A DNA stretch of 64,000 bases from Sulfitobacter sp. S223 (GTDB taxonomy: Bacteria > Pseudomonadota > Alphaproteobacteria > Rhodobacterales > Rhodobacteraceae). The stretch lies in contig NZ_CP083560.1 in NCBI RefSeq assembly GCF_025143825.1, forward strand, positions 868,001-932,000. The letters run 5' to 3'. The notes under the pieces are model-generated. The model was not told the DNA's origin. It saw nothing but the letters and a program-made list of their open reading frames with translations, and searched no databases. Positions 18,609 to 27,543 of the stretch are shown here, one piece after another (positions within the stretch are counted from its first letter, which is position 1; every line of letters begins with the position of its first letter). A program made the position numbers and the translations under genes.

Positions 18609-19661
18609 TCAGTGGAGCGTGGCGTCATCATAGTGCCAGTTGATCCAGCGCCCATGGAAGTCAGCACGCCCCAGATCGAAGGTGATGTTTCCGGGCCAAA
18701 GCTGCAGGGTTAGGGCTGCGCCCTTGCCGCCTGTCGTATCTCCGTCGCTTTCCATGGATAGCCACCCAAGCGGCCGGTCCCGAGAGGCGCGCGCGCCGGC
18801 GGCTTCGATCAGGGCTTTGCCCTTGGCCTGCGCGGCGGCGGGGAAATACTGCCAAGCCACTGAGTGCTGGATGAGATGCAGGCGGCCCTGTGGCGCAGAC
18901 GCCAGTCGCCGCGACAACCAGTCAATGGCATCACCGGTGTCGATCTGCGCTGTCATGACGGAGGCTGCGGCACGGGTAAGGGACAGACGTTCTGGTTGGT
19001 CGGGCCAAAGATAGGCAGTCAAGCGCAGCAGATGATCGCCGCGTTGCGGATCAAGCGGGTTCAGGTCGACACCCGCACGCGCTGCGATCCTCGGCGTCCG
19101 CGCAGGGGGCATGGCGCCTGTCCAATCCGGTGTCAGCGTCAGGACGGGCATGTCGGGGCCGAAGCGCGTGCCAGACAGTTCCAGCGCATAATGATCCCAC
19201 ATCAGGTTAAGCCCGCCGCTCGCACCCAGTTCGCTTAGATGCAGGGGCAGGTCAAAATGTGAAACAGCCACCTGCGCGCCCGCAATAAGTGCTGCAGACC
19301 GGCGGACTTCGTTCGTTTGGGGCGGGCTGTTGGTCCAGTCATCCAAAAAGGCGGTGTGCGTCTCTAGCGCGTTCAAAACAGCATCCCGCACGGCAGAATC
19401 GCTTGGCTGGTTCGGTGGGTAAACCGCAATCAGCCCCGCATCCCTGCGGGTGAGCACCAGTGCGTGCAGGCCTGCTGCTGTGCGCAGCGGCAAAGAATGG
19501 CCGGCAGGCCCGATGTCGCCGTCGAACCCTGCAAACTTTTTGGCCAAGGCGCTTTCTTGGGGCCAGTTGTCAGCCAAAACGTTGAGAAGTTGCGCCATGA
19601 AAGGGCTGCCAAGTGCGGCGCAGGACAAGGCTTGATGGCGAAACGCCTCAAGCAGGTTCAC
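18609..19661 (-). CDS. DUF2332 family protein
   Basis: A 350-residue cytoplasmic protein. Typical DUF2332 features are FRHQALSCAALGSPF near the start, the ALIAGA segment and ELGASGGLNLMWDHY in the middle. Members are uncharacterised; the EVGxSAGLNL-like motif resembles a methyltransferase-type nucleotide loop, but the reaction is unknown. The start overlaps the pth stop (ATGA), which suggests co-translation. Confidence 0.82.
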   Translation of the reverse strand: MNLLEAFRHQALSCAALGSPFMAQLLNVLADNWPQESALAKKFAGFDGDIGPAGHSLPLRTAAGLHALVLTRRDAGLIAVYPPNQPSDSAVRDAVLNALETHTAFLDDWTNSPPQTNEVRRSAALIAGAQVAVSHFDLPLHLSELGASGGLNLMWDHYALELSGTRFGPDMPVLTLTPDWTGAMPPARTPRIAARAGVDLNPLDPQRGDHLLRLTAYLWPDQPERLSLTRAAASVMTAQIDTGDAIDWLSRRLASAPQGRLHLIQHSVAWQYFPAAAQAKGKALIEAAGARASRDRPLGWLSMESDGDTTGGKGAALTLQLWPGNITFDLGRADFHGRWINWHYDDATLH

Positions 19662-20362
19662 TTGAAGCGCTCCATCAGCTTTTGCAATGCTGACCGCTCA
19701 TCCGTGGCTTTTGGTGCCGGTTCGGCCGGTCGGTGATCCGGCGTTGTTGGTAGTTTGGATTTGGCTGGTCCTTTGGTGCCTGTCGATGGGCGGGACGGCG
19801 CAGTGCGCAGGCTAACGGCATTCATGAACTTGGCGGTGTCGCCCTCAGCCAGATAGGGCGCGCCGTCGCTGAGGCCGCGCAGGACATCGTCCAGCCATTC
19901 GGCATCTGCCTTGGCAAAGTCATGTAGCACGTAGCCCGGCACGCGATCCTTATGCCCAGGATGGCCGATACCCAGTCGCACGCGGGCATAGTCCGGCCCC
20001 AGATGGCTGTGGATCGATCGCAGCCCGTTATGACCTGCATGCCCGCCGCCCATTTTGAATTTGACCTTGCCGGGTGCCAGATCAAGCTCATCATGCAGAA
20101 CAATCACGTCTTCTGGTTCAAGCTTATAAAAGCGCATGGCGGCTGCGACACTGTCACCGGATTTGTTCATGAAGGTTTCGGGGCGCAGTAGTACCGCGCG
20201 GGTGCTGCCAAAGCGGCCTTCCGTCACGCTGCCCTGATGCTTGCCTTTCCATGCCGGAAAGCCATAATCCGCAGCCATTTGTTCCACCGCCATAAAGCCG
20301 ATGTTGTGCCGGTTGCGCGCGTATTTTGCCCCTGGATTTCCGAGACCTACAATCAGTTTCAT
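19658..20362 (-). CDS. pth: Peptidyl-tRNA hydrolase
   Basis: Pth frees tRNA from prematurely released peptidyl-tRNA. The N-terminal GLGNPGAKYARNRHNIGF holds the substrate-binding Asn10 and the catalytic His19; VLHDELDLAPGK and GGHAGHNGLRS follow. At 234 residues it is about 40 longer than usual because of a Pro/Thr/Ala/Lys-rich tail after residue 190, a tail often seen in alphaproteobacteria. The ribosome site GGAG is clear. rplY lies upstream on the same strand, as in many genomes, with a small membrane-protein gene between. Confidence 0.95.
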   Translation of the reverse strand: MKLIVGLGNPGAKYARNRHNIGFMAVEQMAADYGFPAWKGKHQGSVTEGRFGSTRAVLLRPETFMNKSGDSVAAAMRFYKLEPEDVIVLHDELDLAPGKVKFKMGGGHAGHNGLRSIHSHLGPDYARVRLGIGHPGHKDRVPGYVLHDFAKADAEWLDDVLRGLSDGAPYLAEGDTAKFMNAVSLRTAPSRPSTGTKGPAKSKLPTTPDHRPAEPAPKATDERSALQKLMERFK

Positions 20363-20428
20363 ATGCTGCTCCGTTGCTTGTCCCGCATCATATTGAGCGG
20401 GCAGGGCAGCGTCCAGCGGCAGCGTATT

Positions 20429-20917
20429 TTAAGGCACGCCTGTCTTGATGAAGTGATCGGGACGGAAAGGTAAAAGTTGATCGTCCTCCAGCAGCGGATA
20501 GGCTGTGCCGTTGTGTACTGCGCCATCAGCGTTCCAAACAATCTGCATCTGCGCATCCTGCACGCGGTAAACCAATCCGGGGTACCTGCGGGGTTTCACC
20601 AGCCGATCGCGGGCATAAGTTGCGACAAACGTAGACCGCTGCGCAACATCACGGTGCTTTAGATGGCGAATGTAAAACGCAATCAAGATCAGCAGCGGCG
20701 CTATGGCGCAGAGCAGATCAACAAGCACTGCTTCTGCGCTGTTGGCGGTTAGCCCAAGAAATGTCGAGGGCCGACGTACACTGCGGGCAACGTAGAAAAC
20801 ACCGACAAGATAGGCGAGGGTGGGCGGCGCAAATAACGCCAGCCACGTAACACTGCGCCCCTGCGCCCGCGCAAGTGTACCGCCGATGTCAGGATGGGGT
20901 GGAGGCGTTGATTTCAT
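20429..20917 (-). CDS. Small membrane protein of unknown function
   Basis: A 162-residue protein with two hydrophobic helices (about 24-44 and 64-84), a basic loop (around RHLKHRD) and a C-terminal hydrophilic domain of about 70 residues with VYRVQDAQMQIVWNADG. I do not recognise the family. It sits between rplY and pth on the same strand. The ribosome site is weak. Length and coding character make a real gene likely. Confidence 0.6.
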   Translation of the reverse strand: MKSTPPPHPDIGGTLARAQGRSVTWLALFAPPTLAYLVGVFYVARSVRRPSTFLGLTANSAEAVLVDLLCAIAPLLILIAFYIRHLKHRDVAQRSTFVATYARDRLVKPRRYPGLVYRVQDAQMQIVWNADGAVHNGTAYPLLEDDQLLPFRPDHFIKTGVP

Positions 20918-20953
20918 AGTTCAGGATAGGCTCGTAACGTCAACTGAGTAAAG

Positions 20954-20987
20954 AAAAACGGGGCCGCCCAAAAGAGCGACCCCGTTT
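20954..20987 (-). terminator. Rho-independent terminator after rplY
   Basis: Read on the minus strand, AACGGGG (20986-20980) pairs with CCCCGTT, the stem continues past one mismatch with GCG/CGC, and TTTTTCTTT follows. It lies 30 bases after the rplY stop. Confidence 0.85.
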
Positions 20988-21014
20988 CTATCGTTTTGAC
21001 AAAAGTGTCGAAGA

Positions 21015-21659
21015 TTACTCTTCGCCACCCTCTGTCACTTCTGTTTCGCCTTCTTCGGCGCCATCTTCATCAGCTTCCGCAGAAACGAGACCGGATGGTG
21101 CAGAAACCTGAGCGATCACAAAGTCACGATCGATAACCGGCTTGCAGCCTGCTGGCAGTTTGACATTCGAGATTGTCGCGTTGTCGCCGATCTCCAGTTC
21201 GGAGATGTCCACAACGATGCTTTCCGGGATGTCGGCCGCGGTCACAACCAGTTCAACTTCTGGACGCACAAGGTTCAGTGTGCCGCCTTTTTTCAGGCCT
21301 GGGCACTCCTCTTCACCAGCAACTTCTACGTTGATGAACAGGTTGATCTTTGTGGTGCGCTTGAGGCGCATGAAGTCGACGTGTGTTGGCAGGTCTTTGA
21401 CAACGTGGCGCTGAACGTCGCGGCAGATGACGCGCACGTCATCGTGGCCTTCGACTTTCAAGTTGAACAAAGTCGCCTTGAAGCGGCCTTTGCGCAGCAT
21501 GGTCAGCAGTTTGTTGAAATCCAACTGGATCGGCAGCGGGTCAACGTCACCACCAAAAACAATTCCAGGGACCAAACCATCACGGCGTGCCTGACGAGCG
21601 GCGCCCTTGCCTGTCCCCGTGCGTTCCTGAACTTCAAGATCTGGGATCTCTCCGGCCAT
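21015..21659 (-). CDS. rplY: 50S ribosomal protein L25 (CTC form)
   Basis: L25 binds 5S rRNA. This is the long Ctc-type form: an L25 domain (residues 5-95, opening with [19 protein letters not shown]) and a C-terminal TL5-type beta domain (100-185), ending in an acidic tail after residue 190. The 214-residue length is normal for alphaproteobacteria. The ribosome site GGAG is 7-8 bases before the ATG. A promoter should lie in 21660-21820. Confidence 0.96.
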   Translation of the reverse strand: MAGEIPDLEVQERTGTGKGAARQARRDGLVPGIVFGGDVDPLPIQLDFNKLLTMLRKGRFKATLFNLKVEGHDDVRVICRDVQRHVVKDLPTHVDFMRLKRTTKINLFINVEVAGEEECPGLKKGGTLNLVRPEVELVVTAADIPESIVVDISELEIGDNATISNVKLPAGCKPVIDRDFVIAQVSAPSGLVSAEADEDGAEEGETEVTEGGEE

Positions 21660-21827
21660 AGTAATTCTCCAATATATCTAGGGCGGGAATCCTCCAAGGC
21701 TGTATCCCCGCGTGAAGTCGCGCGTATAGACGGGAATCGGTTTCGGGGAAAGAGTAAATGTAGAGAGATATGAGAAAGCCTGCCGGTCGGGTAGGGGCGC
21801 TGCCCCCTTGGCCTTGGCAGGCCAATT

Positions 21828-21856
21828 CACCCGGGATATTTGCAGCCAAAAGAAAT
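21828..21856. repeat. Dispersed intergenic motif, copy 2
   Basis: CACCCGGGATATTTGCAGCC followed by AAAAGAAAT, closely related to 7123-7150. It is preceded by a GGGGCGCTGCCCC hairpin and a TTGGCC/GGCCAA stem (about 21794-21825). It lies right at the 3' end of the sulfotransferase-like gene. It may be a composite intergenic repeat. Confidence 0.6.
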
Positions 21857-21860
21857 GAGG

Positions 21861-22451
21861 TCAGGAGCGGGTTTCAAGGTGACCGCCTGCGGCTGTAGCG
21901 CGTGCGTGTAGCTCTATTTCATCGGCGTACTGTGCGTCAAAGAAGGCGAGGGTATCAGGAGTGATCGGTGTCGCGACGTGCGGGGATACATTTTGGGGTT
22001 TGAAGGTGATATGAGCCGACATGCGTGAGCAGAGCCACCCGCGCAGCACGGGCTGGCTCTCATAGGTGAAGAGGTGCGTGATGCCCAGAACGCCATCCGG
22101 TTTTGTCAGAAAGCTGAGTTGGTTGCCGATCCGGGCCCAGTCCGGCGGGGAGGGCGATAAGACAGCCTGAACAAATCCGTCAAAATCAACCGGAAGTGTC
22201 GATGCGCGATAGCGATACCAGCTGCGCAAATGCTCCAGCGGCGCGCGGATCACAGCCATTGTTTCGGGCTCCAGAGCATAGGCCTCGCGCAGGAATGGTG
22301 CGATTTTTCGATGGTACCTTCCTACGGGTGTGTGCTTGCGGTGCTTGTAAAAGGCAATGTCGGCCCAAGGCTTGAGCGCGACTTCCATCGCGGTCGAGCC
22401 GGTTTTGGGTACTGAAAAAAGCACGAGGTTTTGCTCGGAAAAGACGAGCAT
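21861..22451 (-). CDS. Sulfotransferase-like protein
   Basis: A 196-residue protein. The N-terminal LVLFSVPKTGSTAMEVAL resembles the PAPS 5'-phosphosulfate loop of sulfotransferases, and the later VIRAPLEHLRSWYRY resembles the 3'-phosphate-binding strand (R...S...YR). The substrate is unknown; cytoplasmic. Its ATG overlaps the lldD stop (TGATG), so it is co-translated with lldD, an unusual pairing without an obvious metabolic link. The length is at the short end of the family. Confidence 0.7.
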   Translation of the reverse strand: MLVFSEQNLVLFSVPKTGSTAMEVALKPWADIAFYKHRKHTPVGRYHRKIAPFLREAYALEPETMAVIRAPLEHLRSWYRYRASTLPVDFDGFVQAVLSPSPPDWARIGNQLSFLTKPDGVLGITHLFTYESQPVLRGWLCSRMSAHITFKPQNVSPHVATPITPDTLAFFDAQYADEIELHARATAAGGHLETRS

Positions 22452-23617
22452 CAGTCCTGCCAGTCGCCCTCGAACCCTTTGGGTACCAGCAGGTTGTGCC
22501 GACCCAGATTTCCTACCTGTGTTTCGCCACAGAGGGCCATTGTTGTATCAAGCTCTTTATGGATCACTTCCAGCGCGCGAGTGACGCCCGCCTGACCCAT
22601 AGCCCCAAGGCCGTAGATGAAAGCGCGCCCGATATAGGTGCCCTTGGCCCCCATCGCCATCGCCTTGAGCACGTCCTGACCGGAGCGGATGCCACTATCG
22701 AGGTGGACTTCGATCTGATCACCAACCGCATCCAGAATCGACGGCAGCATACGGATTGAACTGAGCGCGCCGTCTAGCTGGCGTCCGCCATGGTTGCTAA
22801 CGATGATCGCGTCGGCGCCCACTTGCAGGGCCATTTTGGCATCCTCGGCATCCAGAATGCCCTTGAGGATCACCTTGCCGCCCCATTGTTCCTTGATTTT
22901 GGCAATCTTGGACCAGTCGAGGGTTGGGTCGAATTGCTCTGCTGTCCACGCGCTAAGGTCAGATGCATCGGAGATGTTATCGACATGGCCGACGATATTA
23001 CCGAACTGGCGGTTCTTGGTTTGCAGCATGTCGATGCCCCAGCGCCACTTTGTCATCAGATTGGCGATGGTAGACGGTGTCAGTTTCGGCGGAGCGGTCA
23101 GCCCGTTCTTGATATCTTTGTGACGTTGGCCGAGGATTTGCAAATCCAGCGTGATCACAAGAGCCGAACATTTCGCGGCACGGGCCCGTTCGATCAGGCG
23201 GCTGACGTAATCTTCGTCCCGCATGGTATAAAGTTGAAACCAGAAAGGTTTGTTCGTCGCGGAGGCCACGTCTTCGATTGAGTTGATGGACATGGTGGAA
23301 AGCGTGAAGGGAACACCGAAAGCTTCTGCCGCGCGGGCTGCCTTCATCTCACCATCAGCATGCTGCATCCCGGTCAGGCCAACAGGGGCCAGCGCCACGG
23401 GCATGGCGACATCTTCGCCAATCATCTTTGTGGCTGTGCTGCGCCCCGACATATCAACCGCCACACGCTGGCGTAGACGGATCTGGTCAAAGTCGGAGGT
23501 GTTTTCGCGAAAGGTCTGTTCGGTCCAGCTGCCGCTTTCTGCGTAGTCATAAAACATCTTTGGCACGCGGCGGCGGTGAAGGCGTTTGAGGTCGTCGATA
23601 TTGGTGATGACGGGCAT
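22451..23617 (-). CDS. lldD: FMN-dependent L-lactate dehydrogenase / alpha-hydroxy-acid dehydrogenase
   Basis: A 388-residue member of the FMN alpha-hydroxy-acid oxidase family that oxidises L-lactate or a related hydroxy acid at the membrane. Key features are MFYDYAESGSWTE at the start, the FMN contacts LAPVGLTGM and WFQLY, the active-site SNHGGRQLDGA with the catalytic His, and LDSGIRSGQDVLKA. LldD is the best guess, but other hydroxy acids such as mandelate or glycolate cannot be excluded by eye. A hexamer repeat lies about 70-95 bases upstream of the start. Confidence 0.88.
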   Translation of the reverse strand: MPVITNIDDLKRLHRRRVPKMFYDYAESGSWTEQTFRENTSDFDQIRLRQRVAVDMSGRSTATKMIGEDVAMPVALAPVGLTGMQHADGEMKAARAAEAFGVPFTLSTMSINSIEDVASATNKPFWFQLYTMRDEDYVSRLIERARAAKCSALVITLDLQILGQRHKDIKNGLTAPPKLTPSTIANLMTKWRWGIDMLQTKNRQFGNIVGHVDNISDASDLSAWTAEQFDPTLDWSKIAKIKEQWGGKVILKGILDAEDAKMALQVGADAIIVSNHGGRQLDGALSSIRMLPSILDAVGDQIEVHLDSGIRSGQDVLKAMAMGAKGTYIGRAFIYGLGAMGQAGVTRALEVIHKELDTTMALCGETQVGNLGRHNLLVPKGFEGDWQD

Positions 23618-23686
23618 GACAGCTTTCCGGTACTATTGGTCATGTTTGTTTACCAATTTGAGGTGCGCAGATCAACGGTTCAATTT

Positions 23687-23710
23687 TTATGCTTATGCTT
23701 ATGCTTATGT
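23687..23710. repeat. Hexamer tandem repeat upstream of lldD
   Basis: Three exact copies of TTATGC followed by TTATGT (23687-23710). It lies 70-93 bases upstream of the lldD start, in the probable promoter region. It could be a slippage-prone or regulator-binding sequence. Confidence 0.8.
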
Positions 23711-23829
23711 TTAGGTCCTAGGCCGGATCGGACTTTTGTTTAGCACGAAGAATGTCTGCTTCATTCCTTGTGAACTTGATTGGACTTGTGATGTCAGGCG
23801 CGAGAGTAGTTGCAGTGTAAGGGGTCGCG

Positions 23830-23853
23830 CCAGAGCCGCCCCACTTGAGTGGT
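23830..23853. repeat. Left imperfect terminal inverted repeat of IS element
   Basis: GAGCCGCCCCACTTGAGTGGTCC (23831-23853), read inward, aligns with GAGCTCCCCCTTTGAAGTGGTCC from the right end, with mismatches mainly in the middle. Confidence 0.65.
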
Positions 23854-23876
23854 CCAAATCGAAAGTTGTGCATGAT

Positions 23877-24640
23877 TTACCTTTGGTTCATCGAACCGAT
23901 GGCCTCTGGCGCAGGTGGGCGGTGACCCAATGCACTGTGTGGTCGTTTGGTGTTGTAATTTTTCCTGCAGTTTTCGATGATGATTTGGGCTTCACGCATT
24001 GAGTAAAAGATTTTGCCGTTCAGCAATTGGTCTCGCATTCTGCCGTTGAAGCTTTCGCAATAACCGTTTCCCAGGGTGATCCGGGCTCGATGTAGGCAGT
24101 TCTTGCCCAACAGCCTTGACCCAACCCCGGACCGCTTCAGCGATGAACTCCGGGCCATTGTCCGACCTGATATAGTTTGGCACGCCGCGCAGGATTAACA
24201 GGTCCGTCAACGCATCAATGACTTCTGTCGAGTTCAGTTTCCGTTTCACACGGATCGCCAAACACTCCCGGCTGTGTTCATCCACGATGTTGAGTGTCCT
24301 AAAGGCTCTGCCGTCGTCTGTCCGGTGATGCACAAAATCGTACGACCAGACGTGATTGCGATGCTCGGAACGAAAACGGACACACGATCCATCATTGAGC
24401 GAGAGCCGCCCCTACTTGGGTTGTCAGTTCGCGGTCTTGGTCAGCACGCCCACGTGTTAACCGTCGCTGCGTGGATCGGTGTTGGCCCAGAACGCGATAA
24501 AGCCGTCGCTCAAAAACCTTGAACCATCTACGCACATGATCGATACAGGCCCGCCTGCGCGAGGGCTCAGAAGTTTCCCGATGCGGCCTCCTTTAATGTT
24601 AGCTTGTCCAGTGTCAGGTCTGAAACCGCATGCCGCAAGC
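23877..24640 (-). pseudogene. Broken IS3 transposase (OrfA end plus OrfB)
   Basis: Near 24580-24640 an OrfA C-terminal segment reads AVSDLTLDKLTLKEAASGNF. The following OrfB N-terminus is scrambled by stops and frameshifts. The DDE integrase core is readable: SYDFVHHRTDDGRAF (first Asp), VPNYIRSDNGPEF (second Asp), then TAYIEPGSPWE in another frame, then GYCESFNGRMRDQL (catalytic Glu) in a third frame, ending KRPHSALGHRPP. At least two one-base indels disrupt 24050-24120. No functional product is expected. Confidence 0.88.
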
Positions 24641-24819
24641 ATTCGTTCTCTTTCTGTAGCCGCTTCGGTTCCTTGAGTTGTTCTGTGCCCATTCCACCGT
24701 ACTTCTTCTTCCAGTGGTAATAGGTTTGTTCAGTCACACTGATCAGTCTGATTGCATCAATCCGGGCATGGGCCTCTTAATGGCCATCTCTGGTGCTCCG
24801 CTTTCCTAACTATAGGGGC

Positions 24820-24843
24820 GGACCACTTCAAAGGGGGAGCTCA
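24820..24843. repeat. Right imperfect terminal inverted repeat of IS element
   Basis: GGACCACTTCAAAGGGGGAG followed by CTCA, at the right edge of the degenerate IS3 element; complementary to the left end as described there. Confidence 0.65.
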
Positions 24844-24853
24844 GGGTGACCAC

Positions 24854-25645
24854 TCAGGCTGAGTGAGCGCCGTCGGCCAGTGCTTTTACAAAGGCTAGGA
24901 TCTCTTGGGTGCTTTTGCCTGCCGCGATCTGGCTGACGATGGCGGAGCCTACTACGACGCCATCAGCCACCTCTGCAATTGTACGGGATTTTTCGGGCGT
25001 GTTTACGCCAAACCCTACGACCACGGGCAGTCCAGTTGCCTCACGGATGCGCACAACGGCAGGTGATACATCGCCTGCGTCCGCTTCAGCGGCGCCAGTG
25101 ATACCTGTGATCGAAACATAGTAGACAAAGCCGGAGGTGTTCTGGGCCACGCGCTTGAGACGGTTGTCATCGGTGGTGGGGGTGGCCAGACGGATAAAGT
25201 TCAGCCCTGCTTTTTGTGCCGGCAGGCACAGCTCGCTGTCTTCTTCAGGTGGCAGGTCTACGACGATCAGCCCGTCGATGCCGGCTGCTTTGGCTGCTTC
25301 CAGAAAAACTGGCACGCCCATGGAATAGATCGGATTGTAATAGCCCATCAGCACGATTGGTGTGGTGTCATCGTCCTTGCGAAATTCCGTCGCCAGTTGC
25401 AGCGTGCGTTTGAGGGTCATGCCGCCGTCCAGCGCGCGCTGTCCAGCCAACTGGATGGTAGGGCCGTCTGCCATTGGATCGGTAAAGGGCAGGCCCAATT
25501 CGATGATGTCCACACCGGCCGAAGGCAGCCCGCGCACAATCTCCAGAGAGCGGTCAAAATCCGGATCACCAGCCATTACATAAGAGACAAAAGCTTTTTT
25601 GCCCTTGGCCTTGAGGTCAGCGAATTTTGCGTCAATGCGGGTCAT
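24854..25645 (-). CDS. trpA: Tryptophan synthase alpha chain
   Basis: TrpA cleaves indole-3-glycerol phosphate and passes indole to TrpB. The 263-residue TIM barrel has the catalytic pair Glu49 (in [11 protein letters not shown]) and Asp60, and the phosphate site GFGVNTPE, followed by VVGSAIV. The length is normal. It is separated from trpFB and oppositely oriented, which is common in Rhodobacterales. A degenerate IS sits immediately beyond its stop without damaging the reading frame. Confidence 0.97.
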   Translation of the reverse strand: MTRIDAKFADLKAKGKKAFVSYVMAGDPDFDRSLEIVRGLPSAGVDIIELGLPFTDPMADGPTIQLAGQRALDGGMTLKRTLQLATEFRKDDDTTPIVLMGYYNPIYSMGVPVFLEAAKAAGIDGLIVVDLPPEEDSELCLPAQKAGLNFIRLATPTTDDNRLKRVAQNTSGFVYYVSITGITGAAEADAGDVSPAVVRIREATGLPVVVGFGVNTPEKSRTIAEVADGVVVGSAIVSQIAAGKSTQEILAFVKALADGAHSA

Positions 25646-25848
25646 AACAGCGGCCTTTTTGAAGTGTTAAAGCTGCAATGCCCAATTCGCGCGTGGAAAT
25701 CAATGCGCAACGCGCGGAGCAGGGCGCGGTTTCTGCAAAATACCGGACCAGAAATTTCTATTTGCCAGCACGCGGTCATATGCCGCTTACCCTTGCGCAG
25801 CGCGCGCGGCTCCCCTAACACGGCGCAAACGCATAAGGGGATACTATC

Positions 25849-26946
25849 ATGGGTTTCAAAATGGGTATCGTGGGTCTGCCAAACGTTGGCAAATCGACGC
25901 TTTTCAACGCACTCACCCGGACGGCTGCTGCACAGGCTGCCAACTTCCCTTTTTGCACGATCGAACCGAACGTGGGTGAGGTTGCTGTACCGGACGCCCG
26001 TCTTGATAAATTGGCCGAGATCGCTAGCTCAAAATCCATCATACCGACACGCATGACATTTGTAGACATTGCGGGCCTGGTGAAGGGGGCCTCAAAAGGG
26101 GAGGGCTTGGGCAACCAGTTCCTTGCCAACATCCGTGAGACAGACGCCATCGCCCATGTGTTGCGCTGTTTTGAAGACGGCGATGTGACCCATGTTGAAG
26201 GTCGCGTTGATCCCGTTGCCGATGCCGAAACCATTGACACTGAGCTGATGCTTGCCGACCTGGAAAGCATCGAAAAGCGCCGCGCGGGCCTCGTGCGTAA
26301 AATCAAGGGCGGCGATAAAGATGCTGTGCAGCAAGACCGTCTTCTGGCCGCTGCGCAAGCCGCAATTGAGGATGGCAAGCCCGCGCGCACTGTCGAGATC
26401 GACGAAGACGACGCCAAAGCGTGGCGGATGCTACAATTGCTGACCACCAAGCCGGTTCTCTATGTTTGTAACGTCGGCGTAGACGATGCGGCCAAAGGCA
26501 ATGCGCTGTCCGATGCTGTGGCCGAAATGGCCGCGGCCCAGGGTAACTCCGCCGTCGTGATTTCCGCCCAGATCGAAGAAGAAATCAGCCAGCTTGATGC
26601 TGAAGACGCCCAGATGTTTCTCGACGACATGAACCTTGAGGAAGCAGGCTTGGACCGGCTGATCCGGGCTGGATACGAACTGCTGCACCTTGAAACCTAC
26701 TTCACCGTGGGCCCGAAAGAGGCCCGCGCCTGGACCATCAAGCAAGGTACATCTGCACCCAAAGCGGCTGGCGTGATCCACGGTGACTTTGAAAAAGGTT
26801 TCATCCGCGCAGAAACCATCGCCTATGATGATTTTGTCAGCTTGGGCGGAGAGGGCCCTGCGAAAGAAGCGGGTAAAATGCGCGCTGAGGGCAAGTCCTA
26901 TATCGTCAAAGACGGCGACGTGCTGCACTTCTTGTTCAATACTTAA
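25849..26946 (+). CDS. ychF: Redox-regulated P-loop ATPase/GTPase YchF
   Basis: YchF (OLA1 type) is an Obg-family P-loop NTPase that prefers ATP and is linked to ribosomes and oxidative-stress control. The 365-residue protein has GLPNVGKSTLFNALT (G1), the DIAGLVKGASKGEG region (G3), a central coiled coil and a C-terminal TGS-like domain ending DGDVLHFLFNT. The start follows AAGGGG with good spacing. It is monocistronic; trpA diverges from it across about 200 bases. Confidence 0.96.
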   Translation: MGFKMGIVGLPNVGKSTLFNALTRTAAAQAANFPFCTIEPNVGEVAVPDARLDKLAEIASSKSIIPTRMTFVDIAGLVKGASKGEGLGNQFLANIRETDAIAHVLRCFEDGDVTHVEGRVDPVADAETIDTELMLADLESIEKRRAGLVRKIKGGDKDAVQQDRLLAAAQAAIEDGKPARTVEIDEDDAKAWRMLQLLTTKPVLYVCNVGVDDAAKGNALSDAVAEMAAAQGNSAVVISAQIEEEISQLDAEDAQMFLDDMNLEEAGLDRLIRAGYELLHLETYFTVGPKEARAWTIKQGTSAPKAAGVIHGDFEKGFIRAETIAYDDFVSLGGEGPAKEAGKMRAEGKSYIVKDGDVLHFLFNT

Positions 26947-27343
26947 ACTAGGCGGGTTGGTTTAGCTGAAAGGCTCCCAATCGCAGAGTTCTCAATTTGT
27001 CCCCCTCCCAAAGCCGCTCGGCCGACTTCGGGGGGGATGGCAAATCCTGTTGCTCGCCGATCAAAGTGAGCGACTGGGTCAAATAGCATTGCCAAGCGTT
27101 AGTTCATATTGGCACGAGTTCGTCTTGGCTGTTTGCTTTGATAGAGAGCAGCGCATAAAGGTTTTCCATCGTAAGGGTGCTGTAACCGCACCCGCTATCC
27201 GAGTGTTCGCAAGACACAAGTCGCTGATAAGTCCTAACCATTGACGTGTTATGGGGTGTGAAAAGACCGGCCTTGAGCGCCTAAATAAATTAGGCCCCAA
27301 AACCCCCTTGCTCTCCTTTAAACCCGCCGTTAAACGGGTCAGC
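26947..27343. other. Gene-free stretch between ychF and tRNA-Ser
   Basis: About 400 bases with no frame that looks protein-coding. The short frames on both strands have no ribosome site and no family resemblance. A C-run and G-run (27001-27036) might form a loose hairpin, but the pairing is poor. Otherwise I see nothing. Confidence 0.5.
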
Positions 27344-27433
27344 GGAGATGTGGCCGAGTGGTCGAAGGCGCTCCCCTGCTAAGGGAGTAGGCCCGGAAGG
27401 GTCTCGAGGGTTCGAATCCCTTCGTCTCCGCCA
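27344..27433 (+). tRNA. tRNA-Ser (anticodon GCU)
   Basis: The acceptor GGAGATG pairs with CGTCTCC (one T-G pair), the discriminator base is G and CCA is encoded at 27431-27433. The anticodon stem CTCCC/GGGAG encloses CTGCTAA, giving anticodon GCT for AGC/AGU codons. The long variable arm (around GGCCCGGAAGGGTCT) is typical of class II tRNA-Ser. The T arm holds GGTTCGAATCC. Total length is 90 nt. Confidence 0.97.
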
Positions 27434-27543
27434 CTACGGCCCCTAGCGCGCTCTATATCTTTATAATAATTTCAGAAAACTTCCTATCCACCATCCTACC
27501 CGGCAAAAAGAACTTCTTGATAGTGAACCTGTCAGGCACCTTT

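Larger units (their letters stand above)
23830..24843 (-). mobile_element. Degenerate IS3-family insertion sequence
   Basis: An element of about 1.0 kb bounded by imperfect 24-base inverted repeats. It holds broken OrfA and OrfB pieces of an IS3-type transposase read on the minus strand. It is shorter than intact IS3 elements (about 1.2-1.5 kb), so internal loss is likely. The right end is 10 bases past the trpA stop; the left end is about 210 bases upstream of the lldD start. No clear target duplication is visible. It cannot be autonomous. Confidence 0.8.

Noticed and set aside
23687..23710. CRISPR-like array
   Set aside because: Only six-base units without spacers; it is a simple tandem repeat.
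25214..26056. Long plus-strand frame across trpA and into ychF
   Set aside because: Antisense to trpA and out of frame with ychF; it only links two real genes.
27000..27036. Terminator after ychF from C-run and G-run
   Set aside because: The arms do not pair well beyond a few bases and no T-run follows.
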